64,000 nt of DNA from Anthoceros angustus (lineage: Eukaryota; Streptophyta; Anthocerotopsida; Anthocerotales; Anthocerotaceae). The notes below the pieces were generated by a model, which searched no databases, had not been told where the DNA came from, and saw only the letters and a list, made by a program, of their open reading frames with translations. The position numbers and the translations under genes were made by a program. Positions within the stretch are counted from its first letter, which is position 1. Every line of letters starts with the position of its first letter. Shown piece by piece: positions 10,090-21,811 of this stretch. The stretch lies in contig MU008164.1 in the NCBI GenBank assembly GCA_010909165.1, positions 1,364,001 to 1,428,000 of the forward strand. The letters are read 5' to 3'.

Positions 10090-11427
10090 TGAGTGCAAGC
10101 CCTGTATTTGTGCGATTGTTTTGATGGAAGCCCTTCTTATGCTGTCCTTCTGGTACAAGCTTGTTTATGGGTATTTAGTGGTATGTGCAATTGCACGGCC
10201 CTTATAGCCTGCAGCAAACAATGTGTGCAGCCCTCCAGCCAAGGGCAAACGCACTCAGACGTGCAGCAAACGCGCATCACAAGGTCCAGCACATAGCCTC
10301 CCAGACGCACAACCACATAGACGCACATTGCAACGGTTCAAAGCACATGCTCAATGCAAGGGTCTAGAGCAAATGTACACATACGCCCATCAGAAGGGTC
10401 CTCATCAAATGTGCCTGTAGTGGCTGGCGCAATCCTAACCACAAGTGGGCAAGAGAAAAAAAGTTTATGTGCATCATTAGCTTGACGAGATCAGTACACC
10501 AAGGGGCCATAGTGAACGCAGATGTGGTCATCTGTAACATACATAAATAGTCCCACCGCATATGGCGGGACTATTGCTCGCTGTACAAAACCCTAAAAAG
10601 ATATGGATGGCCCGTGACGATATCGGTATTCCATAAAGTGGTGGTACAATCATAATTGAGGTAATCTTGCATTCATAGCATTCATTATAAAAGTTTGATA
10701 AATAGAAGGTCGAATTTCTAATTTAGTGATAAGGTTAACTACCATATATGTATCATTGTATACCTATAGAGAGAAGAGTAGACGTTATTAATAGGCGAGA
10801 TTGGGGAATCACATCTATCTGAAGTCCGAAGAGGAACAACCCAAAAAGGGCTAATAGTAAAAAGGGAAGTCATTATATACCTATATAATATTTATTACAT
10901 ACTTTTTGTTAGATCTTCTAGCCATATACATGTGACCGCACAAACTTTGTTTAGAGTTCTCCACTTCGCTCATTCTGAGCATGACAAATATTCCATAGTA
11001 AGTGTACATTGGAAGAGAGAAAAAAAGAAACGAATTTTATATTTCACGGCGAAAACGGCTCACTGCCATTTGAATGTGTACAATGGGGAGTGCAACATGG
11101 TTCTACTCTGTGGGTGTACACAGTGCGCGGAAATGACAAACCCCGAGAGTGCACGTTTGCCGCCGGTGTCTCCTGTGTGGTGAGCGATGCCTGGGGTGGC
11201 CTACGCGGAACCTGGGGGGACATCGCAATTGAGCAGAATGAACAAACTGCGGTACCCGATCATGCTCATTGGACGTGGAACTTTGTTGTTGCCAATTTGT
11301 GTGGGCATTCATCGCCACATGCGGCCTGTTTCATGTCTGCTGGCGGTGCAGGATGGCGGACTGTGCACAAAGCCTATCTGGCTAAAGAGAGCAGGGTCCA
11401 GCAGCGGGTAGTGGCAAGCCGCGAGAA
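10090..11427. other. Intergenic region upstream of the TON2 gene
   Basis: There is no convincing gene. A mixed segment up to about 10450 is followed by AT-rich DNA (10590-10930). The last 400 bases before 11428 are more GC-rich and probably hold the promoter and 5' leader of the TON2-type gene. Open frames there (for example + 11009-11518) overlap its first exon in another phase and carry no motif. Confidence 0.4.
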
Positions 11428-14186
11428 ATGCAACAAGAAAGCTCTGCTGCGGCGGGAGATGGCGAAGCCCCGAAGAAGGGCCAGGAGAAACCTGGCATGC
11501 TGTGGGCAACGCAGTTGAGGAAGTATGTGGGGAATGGAGTCGGCCTGGGGTCGGAGGCGGTGACTGGTGAGTTCCGTCACCGTGAAGTTGAAGTTCCCGC
11601 TGCCGGACTCGTCTTCCGAACCTGCTAGGTTTTGTGCTTCTTGGAGTAGGGGAGGAAAGGTTCGACCACGGCACTCATGCAGCTGCATTTGTGTAGAGTT
11701 GGAGACCAAGAAAATCCTTTTAGAAGCCTTCAAAGAGCGAGAACGGAAGACAGCAGCAGCTGCAGCTATTCCCAACTTCTACAGAAAGGTGGTGTTTCCA
11801 GGGATGTGTGTTGCGGGTCTGCAATGCCTTCGTTGGCGCGTGAGCTCATGCAGTTGTGGAATCGTGTGCCTTTCGCTCCGCTCCGTGATGCAGAAACCAG
11901 CGGATGGTTCGGCAGCGGCAAAAGTGCATCGTTTGGCAAGATTCAGATTTTTGAAGGTACACTCGTGCACTAGAGAGTTGTAAAGAGTCCGGTTGCTGGG
12001 AGCTGCTTGCGCTCGAATGTATGTTTAAGCTTTTATCTCTGCCTGTATACAGAAACAAGCGGAGCAGCTTTTGAACGCCGATGATCTCGATGCCATGTGG
12101 GTGTGCTTGCGAGAAAATTGCAGTATCGATGATACTAATCGCACAGAAAAGGTGAGTCATGGTTGTGAAAAACATTCATGGTTCTGGGCATCGGTGTTGC
12201 ATCTCGTACTAAGTGGTTGCTCCTTTTCCAATTTTCTATGCTTGCAGATGAACTATGAAGATTTCTGTCAGATTGCCTCCATCTGTGCTGAGCAGATTGG
12301 AGTGAAGTGCCGTCGCTTCTTCTCTCCTTCTAATTTCATGAAATTTGAGAAGGATGAGTATGGGCGTGTTGCCATCCTGCCTTTCTACCTGTATGTCATG
12401 CGCACGGTATGCCATGCAACCATTGGCTCATTTTTCTTGCTACGCTGTCTACAGCGAAGGTGGACCACATAGAACTTCTATAACATGTTGTCCAAACCTT
12501 GGCATAGAGGATAGCTCAGCTGGGTTGCTGTGTGCGTTCTGCTGCTTGTGCTTACTTGATATGTTCTTTGCAGGTTTCACTGACACAAGCTCGAATTGAC
12601 ATGAGTGAGCTTGATGAAGATGCGGATGGTTTTCTTCAACCACAGGTATGCTGGAGTGTATTTCTTGCCTCTACGTCTCATGTTATCAATCACCCTCTCA
12701 GTGCCCCCCACTTGTTTTGTCTTGGTAATAGGAAATGGAGGCCTACATCAGGGGGTTGATCCCTAATCTTGCCCAGCTGCGAGATATGCCTCTTCCGTTC
12801 TTGTCTATGTATTGTCGAATTGCAGCCCGCAAATTCTTCTTTTTCTGTGATGCCCACCGGAGAGGTAATGCTGCCCCTTTCAGCTCTTTGGATTTCAACC
12901 TTAGTTTCAAGTATTGTCGCCTCTTTTGAAATAGGTTTTCCCCTCCTGTAGCCACTCGTTTACATGTGCTCAGGCAAATTGTGCATCAAGAAGGTGCTGT
13001 TGAGCAACTGCCTTGCTGAGCTCATGGAGCTTCATCAGGTATGTCTCGAGATTATGTGCATGTGAGCTCAGTCGAGCCCGTTTCCACAAGCTGAGTACGT
13101 TTCTACTATGCCTGTAGGAAAGTGAGCCAGATGAGAACTCAGAGGGAGAACAGGTTGACAACTGGTTCTCACTTAGCAGTGCCCAGCGAGTCTGTGGTAG
13201 GCCTCTACCTCATCCGCTGCTTGTTGTGAAGACCACAGCGTCAGTTCTCATGCTTTGTTCTTTCCAGATGTGTTTCTTGCTCTGGATAAAGATATGAATG
13301 GGACTCTCAGCAAGCAAGAATTGAAGGAGTATTCGGATGGAACTTTAACAGAGATTTTTATTGAAAGAAGTAAGTTCTCAAATAGTTTTGCCCTATGGTG
13401 TGGCAGTATGTTTTAAGGGCAAGTTCTAACTGTCCGTTGTCACCAGTCTTTGATGAGCATGTGCGAAGAGGCAGAGGTGGTAACAGTAAAGTACGAGAGA
13501 TGGACTTCGAAAGCTTCCTAGATTTCGTTTTGGCTCTGGAAAACAGGGACACCCCCGAAGGCCTCTCCTACTTGTTTAAATGTCTGGACTTGCAGAACAG
13601 AGGGTTTCTCACAACCGCCGATGTCCATACCCTCTTCAGGTGGGTGCCCCGAAGGTTCCCTAAATGTTGAAAAGTCAAGCTATGGAGAAGTTTGTGCCTG
13701 TTGACTTGCATGCCGCATTTATGTTGGAAGGAAGAAAAAGAAGGGTGATCACCCCAGGATGTCGACTCACTCGATACAGTCTTCCAAGAGTTGTGTGGGA
13801 AATTCCTTTTTGCACTTCTAGAGCGTTGGGTGCAGGACTCATGTTCCCAGAGATTCTTAGCAAACGCGAGTTTCACGTAGTTGTGTAACTCATGAGGTAT
13901 TGATCTTTTTCTGATCCCCTGTCCATTGAATCTTTTGTGCAGGGATGTCCACAGGAAATGGATTGAAGGGGGAAATTATGATCTCTGTATTGATGACGTG
14001 AGGGATGAGATATGGGACATGGTGAAACCAGTGGACCCGTTAAAAATTACCCTTCCGGACCTGTTATCCTGCAGGCAAGGTGGAACCATTGCCAGTATGT
14101 TGACCGACGTCCGTGGGTTTTGGGCTCATGACAACCGTGAGAACCTTTTGCAAGATGAGGAAGAATCTACGGAAGACGAGGAGTGA
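11428..14186 (+). CDS. TON2: PP2A regulatory subunit B'' (TONNEAU2/FASS type)
   Basis: Twelve exons, read from splice sites and family conservation: 11428-11566, 11697-11788, 11894-11956, 12053-12151, 12248-12406, 12574-12645, 12732-12864, 12974-13038, 13118-13196, 13268-13369, 13447-13639, 13943-14186. They join to 479 codons, almost the length I recall for Arabidopsis TON2 (about 480). Conserved blocks include MWVCLRENC, RRFFSPSNFMKFEKDE, LPFYLYVMRT, IPNLAQLRDMP, REMDFESFLDFVLALEN and RGFWAHDNRENLL. An EF-hand-like loop DKDMNGTLSKQE and a more degenerate one at DEDADGFLQPQE are visible. In plants this subunit directs PP2A to cortical microtubules and the preprophase band, setting the division plane. 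All introns are GT-AG and short. It is tail-to-tail with the CysRS gene, 160 bp away. No frame break is seen. Confidence 0.96.
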
Positions 14187-14346
14187 GCAACCTGCGTAGA
14201 GCTAGCTTATCTAGTTCTATATTTTTTTAAAAAGATGTATATTATATTTATTTGTCCTGAATACCTAGGGATTAAGGAAATGAGTTTCGGATTGAAATGG
14301 ATACTCGGCGAAATATTGAATAGCGTTATCCTGATCGCCGAAATTG

Positions 14347-16828
14347 CTAACCAGTTTCATCGCTGGAAGGGGAGGTGGGGCGCCACAAGGTGCCGCTCCC
14401 CCCGTCCATGAGCGCAATTCCTAAGCTGGCTAGATCGGCTCGAATTGCATCCGATCGACCATAGTCCTTGGCGGCTCTTGCGGCTGCTCTTTCTTGTACG
14501 CGTAAAGCTATGTCGTCTTCTGTCAGACCGGCCCGCTTAAGCGCCAGCCGTCTCATTTCTTCCAGAACCTGACCAAGAAGAACCAAGAATGCATGAGGAA
14601 AGAAATGTCAGGAGGTGTCATGCGGAGGAGGAGGAGGCAAGGGCATGAAAGGCATCAGGCCAAGGCGTCTTGCCTCTACGTTGCTGCTCACTGAGAGACC
14701 AAGCACATCCAGAACTTTGAGGACTTCGCTCAACAGCATCCTCAGTGATACAATTCGACTTTTGTCCTTGCGCCCCTGCAAAGACAGCAAGATGAGCTCA
14801 CCACAAAAGGCCCTCACGTTGGACAAGCAAACGCTGCATTTGTGAGTGACAATCTCGATTGTTAAACAATTCGGATACCTTCTTTGTGTGCATAAGATCG
14901 TTCATTAATCTCAAAGGCTCGGACAGGGCCGCTGCTGCTGCTGGCGTGTTCAAGTCATCTGCCATAGAGGCTGCAACTGTAGACCGCAAGGCATCCACGG
15001 AGGCCCGGACTTCCTGCGATGGGAGGCTGGTATTGTCGTCCTGTCCGTCTAGGCACTCCTGACAGTCGAATAGCGTCTGCAAAGCAACGAGAGCTCAGAG
15101 CAGAAAGCCACACAATTGGCAGGTACCGAGCGGTAAGGAGCGGAGCTTACTTGGTACAAGTAGTAGACGCGATCAGTTGCCTTCTCCACTTGGGACTTGG
15201 AATAGTTTACAGGTGAGCGGTATTGCGTGCCAACGAGAAACCATCTCAGAGCCAAAGGATGATACACTTCCAAGACCTGAATCACAAAAGAGTAGGTCAT
15301 GCTAAGTACAGAGATCTGGTTGCAAGACATACTAACGCTACTCGACAGATCCAACAACATGTAGGTTCTCTTACCTCCCTGATGGTGAAGAAGTTTCCTA
15401 GAGACTTGGACATCTTCTCTGCATCCACTGTCACAAAGCCGTTGTGTATCCAGTATCTTACACTGCTGTCCTTACAAGCTGCACAGCTTTGTGCAATCTC
15501 GTTCTCGTGATGTGGGAAGATGAGGTCTTGACCACCTCCATGAATGTCGAAGGCATGTCCCAAGTGCAGTGCACTCATGGCACTGCACTCTATATGCCAA
15601 CCAGGTCTTCCTGGACCCCAAGGGCTTTCCCAAAACGGTTCACCAGGCTTTGCACTCTGGAGTTCACCACACAGAGTGATTATAAGAGCACGCTCCCCAC
15701 ACCCGCCAACAAGCATCAAAAACCAACACGGATCTGAAACCAAAGGGATGCCTCTCTCACCATCTTCTAAATGCTGACCTTCCAAAGCGCAAAGTCGGCA
15801 GGATTCCGTTTCCGCGAATCCACAGCAACTCGTTCCCCAGCTCTGTTCTCCTCTAGTTTCCGGCCAGACAGCTTCCCATAGTCCGGAAAGGTGTCCACAG
15901 AAAAGTAGACATCTCCATCTTCCATCACGTATGCATGGCCATTCTCTAGAATCTGCTGACCAGGCACAGGGCACATTGATCAGAACCCTTCAAAGCACTG
16001 CCTTAAGCTGAAGCCCTGAGGCGCGAGACCTTCTTTCAGTATTCAGCACCACAACATGGAACACATGTTAAAAGAACCTGTTCGATCATCTGGATGATGT
16101 CGTCTAAGTGACCAGTGACTCTAGGCTCTACAGTCGGAGGAAGGCATCGCAAGGCCTTCATGTCAACATGAAACTCTTGACAGAATCTGTCACTCAGCTT
16201 AACCGGGTCTTCTTCGACCTCATTCGCCCTCTTGATGATCTACAAGCTGATAAGACTGTCAGAAGCAGACCATCCAGCACAAGAACATGCCTCAAGGACT
16301 CCACACCCCAAGACTTCACCTTGTCATCAACATCAGTGAAGTTGCGGACGTATGTTACATCATACCCCAAGTTCCTCAAATATCTGGCACCATGGCAGCC
16401 AAGTGACTGTCAAGGTGAGCACCATGTTTCACAATCTGCTAGAGGCACGAAGCGATGGGTGCTTGCCTGAACAGAACGTCGAAAGCAACATACACCCTTG
16501 CATGTCCGATATGGCTGTAGTCATAGGCCGTCACTCCACAGACATACATGCTCACCTTCCCAGCTACTCTTGGCTGGAAGAGCTCCTTCTGCCTGCTCAG
16601 CGTGTTGTACAAGTGCAGCTCTGTAGCAGCAGCAGCCGCAGCAACATGCTTCTCCACAAGCTCTTCCTCCCTGCTGGTATCGATCTGCACGCTCAGGTTC
16701 CTGGCAGAACACCGTTTCTGGCTCTGCAGCTGAGGCCTTCCCACCAAGCCACGGCTCCAACACCTGGACCTGTACCTGTACAAACCTGCTGCATGGCTGA
16801 AGCATGCTGGGTGCAGCACCGCTGCCAT
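14347..16828 (-). CDS. SYCO: Cysteinyl-tRNA synthetase, organellar type
   Basis: Nine exons on the minus strand: 16828-16467, 16383-16320, 16239-16078, 15952-15779, 15656-15375, 15276-15151, 15076-14879, 14775-14680, 14568-14347, joining to 561 codons. It charges tRNA-Cys. Class I signatures are present: the HIGH motif in [10 protein letters not shown] and KMSKS in [11 protein letters not shown]. Zinc-ligand candidates are MYVCGVT, HIECSAM and FPHHENE. The C-terminal region has [12 protein letters not shown] and WRPTSP. The N-terminal extension is rich in Arg, Ser and Ala, as expected for an organelle transit peptide. I chose Met at 16828; an upstream in-frame ATG at 16972 would add 48 residues but would abut the divergent kinase gene. 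The first intron uses a GC donor (GCAAGC) instead of GT; the others are GT-AG. Confidence 0.95.
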
Positions 16829-16974
16829 CCCTGGCTGCCGCCTGGAGCACAAGTCCAGCACGGACCGCCCGCAGGTAAGGACAAACCGCACCGAGGTTCC
16901 CATTTCTGACCAAGATCGCTTCCTAAGCGCCCATAAGTACGAGCGGATGGGGGCGGGATGCGAGGTAGGCAATC
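16829..16974. promoter_or_regulatory. Short divergent intergenic region, CysRS / ABC1 kinase
   Basis: Only 146 bp separate the chosen starts of two head-to-head genes, the CysRS (-) and the ABC1-type kinase (+). Both leaders look like organelle targeting sequences. A shared bidirectional promoter with very short 5' leaders is likely. No TATA box is obvious. Confidence 0.5.
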
Positions 16975-19828
16975 ATGTGGAGGAGCCGAGGCCGCAGCAG
17001 CAATTGGCTGGTGGGTCATTCGTTGCTGACCCGCAGATCTACGTCTCACGCTCCACCGCCGCCTGCGGCCCGGCGGGCTCCTGCTGCTTCTTGGCTGCGC
17101 CGGCTGGGGGTCACGGGCGGTGTGATCCTGGTGGGCGCGTCCAGCTGGGCTGCAATTGGAGATGACCCAGGTCGCCGCGCCAAACTCCTGGTTGCGGTGC
17201 CGCTGCGGCTGGCACGCAACATGGCCATGGCAGCCATCATGGTTGCGGGTGGGTGTGCTGGTGCTGCCTCTTCCGCTGTTCTTGCGAGGAGCTGTGGAGC
17301 CAGAATTGAATGTTGGGTTCTTTTGTTGGGTTTCCAGATTACAGCTACTCCTTGCACGGGCTCGTCGAAGGAACAGAAGAGAGGGCTGCGGCCACCCACC
17401 AGGTCCATCTGCGGAATGCGCACCGGTTGCAGGATCTCTGTTTCAGGAACGGAGGGATATACATCAAGCTGGGGCAACATGTGGGTCAGCTGGTATGTGC
17501 TGCAAAGCAATCTGAGCTGGGGGATGGGAGCTGCTTGGGTGGATGTACGGGTGAACTATGCTTCTGGGCATCAGTCTGAATTGGGGTTGGAACATACTGG
17601 TGGCAGGATTACTTGGTGCCGCAGGAGTATGTTCAGGTGATGCGAAGTTCGATGCTGAACAGGTGCCCTGTGTCTTCTTACAAGCAAGTCTGCGATGTGT
17701 TTCTGGCAGAATTTGGCCGTCTCCCGCAACAGGTAGCTTTATGTTCCTCATGGGAACATGGTTCAAGAACTTGGGATGAAACAGGTGGATATGACATGGA
17801 ATGGTGGTGTAGGTTTTTCGGCAATTCGACCCTGTGCCTCTAGCAAGTGCTTCTTTAGCTCAAGTTCATGCTGCTCAGACCGTGGATGGGGAGAGGGTTG
17901 CTGTGAAGGTAGTAATCCTGCGACTTTGGAGATAAGTTCGTCGTCGTCATTTTATATTAGAACATTCTAAAGGAACTGGTCTTACATGGCTGCAGGTTCA
18001 GCATATGCACTTGACTGATACAGCAGCTGCGGACACAGCGACCGTGTACTTTGTTGTGAACCTAGTGCACTGGCTCTATCCTGCCTTTGACTACAGGTAT
18101 TGTTGCTCTGCTCATCCTCAAGTATGCTGTAGTCTGTTGTATCCCAATCCTTCCTTGTTTGTTTTTTGAGATGGGTGCTAAACATGTGCCCATGGCAGGT
18201 GGTTGCTTGCTGAGATGCAGGAAAGTTTGCCCAAGGTAAGTGCCTAAAGGTATCTGTCCAAACGCTGTCAAATTCGTGTCCAAATTTGGAAGCTGCTGTA
18301 TGTTACAAAGGCTTCCAGCTCCTTATCGTGTGTCAGGATTGTATTGGTTCTCTTTCCTGTTTCTGATATCATGAAGTGTCGGCTTTTGTTTTGCAAAGGA
18401 GCTGGACTTCGTAAACGAGGCCAAGAATGCAGAGCAGTGTCGGGCGAACTTCTCGAAGCTCTCTCCTGATTTGGCTCCATACATGCACATCCCCAGGATA
18501 TACTGGCCGCTGAGCACCTCAAAAGTTTTGACCATGGAATTCATGGACGGGGTTGAGGTCACCGATGTTGCTGCCATAAAGAAGCTTGGGCTGCATCCAG
18601 CAGAACTGGCAAAACTTGTGGGTGCATACTGTGAGCAGACTTTGTGGTCAGTCATAGCACGCTCGTTCTTTGTACCTCGAGTCTGAACTACAGAGTATGC
18701 TGCGATGGTGGATGGGGATGCAGATAAGCGAGGTGTTTGCCAATATGATATTTCGTCATGGATTCGTTCATTGTGATCCACATGCTGCGAACATGCTTGT
18801 CCGCATCGCACCAGGCCAGAAGGGGGGGATCCTCGGTAGGTCTTGGGACTGATTCTGCTGAGCTTGTGAGGGGCTTCTTTAAAATTGATTCAGATGGCAC
18901 TGATGTTCACAGCTGATCATACCTACACTACAGGGAGGAGAGAGAAACCTCAGCTGATCTTGCTGGATCACGGGCTGTACAAGTCACTGGAACCTCAATT
19001 ACGCGCACACTATGCTGGACTATGGAAGGTAGCTCTTCAACGGGTCCCCTCGTGCGGTCATAGTCTGCTTCCGCCCTTGTTCCCGCTGGATTGCAGTGCA
19101 CAGAACATAATGCACAAGAGCTGTGCAACTTGAACAGGCACTAGTTTTTGCAGATGAAAAGGGGATCAAGGAGCACAGCATCGGCTGCGGAGCTGGAGAA
19201 GATCTTTACATTCTGTTCGCGGGCGTGCTGACAATGCGGCCATGGAACCGCATCATCGAACGGGACATCAACCATCTCCACGTCCCTGACAGTCAAGAGG
19301 GTCGAGATGAGCTGCAGGTGAGTCCTCCCATCAAACCCCATCTCGTGTCCTCTTCCTTCACATCGTATCTGCACACTCATCACCTTTCTCCTGCACTCGG
19401 TCCAGATGTACGCAGCACAGTACCTGGTGGAGGTAACCGAGCTCCTGCGTCGCCTTCCTCGAGTTATCCTCCTCTTGCTGAAAACCAACGACTGTCTCCG
19501 AGCGGTGGACAAGGCCCTGGTAGGTCTCACATCCTTCTCATGTCACACACTCAACCACTGATGCTTCTGCTCCTTCAACCTTCGATGTGTCATTCGGACT
19601 TCCCTCCATGTTGCCACTGGACAGGGAGCCCCCGTCAACACATTCATCATCACTGGCAGGATCTCTTCCAGAGCCTTGGCGGAGATGAACAGCACCGGCC
19701 GCATGTCCTTGTTTTCTGCCTTGAAAGCCTTGCGCGACAGAGTCCATGTGGAAATCAGGCTCCTGAGCCTGTGGCTCGCAGCAAGGATTATGCATGTCAG
19801 AACTCTCCTGTACCAGACGAGCCCTTAA
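16975..19828 (+). CDS. ATH9: ABC1/ADCK-family atypical kinase (ATH9-like)
   Basis: Twelve exons: 16975-17248, 17338-17492, 17607-17732, 17813-17908, 17996-18096, 18199-18235, 18399-18617, 18724-18835, 18934-19028, 19138-19317, 19406-19519, 19625-19828, joining to 570 codons with all phases consistent. ABC1 hallmarks are the KxGQ motif in IYIKLGQHVGQL, SLAQVHAA followed by VAVKVQH (ATP-binding lysine), the ExD motif in KELDFVNEAKN, catalytic FVHCDPHAAN and the DFG equivalent LILLDHGLY. The N-terminus is Arg/Ser-rich followed by a hydrophobic GGVILVGASSWAAIG stretch, suggesting mitochondrial import and a membrane anchor. The family (COQ8/ADCK) is linked to isoprenoid quinone metabolism in mitochondria and plastids. 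The subtype resembles Arabidopsis At2g40090, from memory of its blocks. The exact substrate is unknown. Confidence 0.94.
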
Positions 19829-19940
19829 CGTAACACGGTGACGGACGTATTCGACGGGATTGGATGGTACTTTCAGCGTATTTTTTGCCTCATCAGGCGT
19901 CGACCAAGTCCTCTCATGTACTGTGCAGTGTACCCGAGCC

Positions 19941-20010
19941 CCTCCTGGGGGATCGAACCCGAGTCTATGGAGTGGAAGCCATGATGCCTAACCAAAAGAG
20001 CTGTTTGAGG
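19941..20010 (-). other. tRNA-like remnant (box A/box B)
   Basis: On the minus strand this reads as a 70-nt segment with CAGCTCTTTTGGTTAGGC (box A-like) and GGGTTCGATCCCC (a good T-arm and box B). The outermost CCTC and GAGG can pair. The acceptor and anticodon stems are otherwise poor, so it is not a convincing functional tRNA. It may be a decayed tRNA gene or the head of a SINE. Confidence 0.4.
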
Positions 20011-20112
20011 GTTATGTAACGCACGGATGGTGCTTCCCACCATCCATGATTATTTTTAGCAGCCGTGCACCTCTGCCCCTGCGTTCCGATGGACGGACGG
20101 ATGGGATGCATG

Positions 20113-20120
20113 TATAAAAG
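20113..20120 (+). promoter_or_regulatory. Possible TATA box
   Basis: TATAAAAG is followed by a GC-rich leader-like stretch (20150-20470). It would suit a promoter of the downstream RING ligase gene, which would then need a long 5' leader with an intron before the ATG at 21812. No transcript evidence is available from sequence alone. Confidence 0.35.
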
Positions 20121-20149
20121 GGCTCCGGCGTAGTGTAGCGCCAGGTGGC

Positions 20150-21811
20150 ACGGATCCGACCGCCCGTCCATCCACTTAGTATCGTTCTCGAGTTACCTGC
20201 CCTCGCACGCATCCGTCCAGCTTGTCCCGTTCTGATTCGGTCACGCAAGCTGGTACCTGCAGCAGCGCCTCTCTTGGCAGATTTCACGATCCGTAGCCGA
20301 AAAGATTCTGCCACGCCACCTCCCGCCTCCCCTGTGCGTCATCCAGATTCACGCGCCCCCACGCCGGATGCGCCAGCCGCATTCTCCTGCAACTCCTACT
20401 GGCGCGGCTGGTCGTGGTGCTTCTGCAGGCGGGAAGACAATCAATTCTGCTTTGCACCGAGCTGGATAGCGTAATCTGAGTTAGCGCTCCTGCTTTCGGT
20501 GAGGTTTGATAGGATTTGCGGCGCGGATGCTGGATTTCTGTCGTCTGAAATCAACCGGAGCGTGAATTCTCGTGTTGTGGCTGGATTGGAGTGGAGTGCG
20601 GGCGGGGTGGGGCCCTGGACTGGATATTGAGGTCGGGACCACTTTGCAGCGGGGTTGGTTGGTTTGTCTCTTGCCCCCGGTCGGATTTGGCTGCTGCTGG
20701 CCAGCACTGGCGGGGTGAAACTGTGTTGTTAGAGGCGAGGAACGGTAGCTCGGTGGCGGACGGTGGTGGCGTGCTGCGGAGGGGAGGGTATCGTCCAGTT
20801 TTGGAGGTTAACTGTCGAATTCGTTGCGGAGAGGGGTGCAAAGTGGAGAGATGCGGTAGGTGTGTGCCGTGCGGCTTGCGGTAGGGAGACGGTGAATTGG
20901 ACGAGTCCGGCGGGGTGGAACAGTGCGGTCTGAGCTGCGGTTGGGCAGCATGCCGGAGTGTGCACTTTAGGTGACTGGCTGCAGCGGATGCCATGGACGG
21001 GTAGGTTGAGCAGAGTATCCAATTCTTGTTTTTCCGTGCATGCAAAGTCCGGACTTTGTAGCTGAAATTGGTCGTTTCTGCAAATGGGAGCTGCGGGCTT
21101 AGTCTCAATTGCGTCGTTCCACCCTGCTCTAGTTTGTTGAAGGGGTGAGGAAATTGGATTGTTGAAGAAAATGGGAGTGCAATTTGGATTGGTTTTCTTG
21201 TTTTGCGATCGTGGAGGGGTCTCATCTAGCGTGTCCTCAGCTGCGGACTGTTTTTTCGCCTGATCATGTCGGGCTTGCTCCGGTCTGTGTTTACACTGTG
21301 CGAGGCTTGAAGTAGGAAGCATGACCTAGAGTCCCGCTGAAGGAAAATTGCTTGTGGCAAGTGGGAAAGCTAGGTCAGTCAGCGAAGTGTCCTCACATTG
21401 TCGTGGACGTGATCGCTGTTGCAGGGAAGTGGTTGTTGGGGAACGGTGGCAGCAAAACTTGGTATTGGATGTGTCATAAGTTTGAGTTTGGGGGCTTTCT
21501 TCTCGGCAGGGAAGTGAAGACCAAACGTACAGCGTGAAACTCATATTGTTGCAGAAAGCATGCGGGCTCTGACAGGGTGGATTTATGCGTTTAACTCAAT
21601 TTGACTGTGGCTCAGCAACCTGGATGTAGCTGAGAAAGCTGGCTGCGGCTGCGCAAACTGGTTATGGCTGAGCAAGCTGGGGGAGGCTGAGTCTATCCTT
21701 GGATGAGATGAGAGAGTTCCCAAGGGAGTAATTCATTTTAAGATACATATCAAGACGAAGAGTAGCATATTGTCAGGAGAAGATATCATATAGGGGACAG
21801 AGGTCGAAGAC
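20150..21811. other. Leader or intergenic region of the RING ligase gene, with a short repeat
   Basis: I see no protein gene. A minus-strand frame of 224 codons (20551-21225) shows no motif. At about 21603-21695 a roughly 20-24 bp degenerate tandem repeat on the theme GGCTGAGCAAGCTGG recurs four to five times. This region may hold a 5' UTR with a long intron. Confidence 0.4.

Noticed and set aside
16352-16909. 185-codon plus-strand frame
   Set aside because: It is antisense to the first exons of the CysRS gene, whose family motifs are clear.
16829-16972. Longer CysRS start at 16972
   Set aside because: It would leave only 2 bp to the divergent kinase start, and the Met at 16828 already begins a good transit-peptide-like sequence; kept as an alternative.
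20551-21225. 224-codon minus-strand frame upstream of the RING ligase gene
   Set aside because: Low-complexity Pro/Ser/Thr-rich product with no motif; more likely leader or intergenic DNA.
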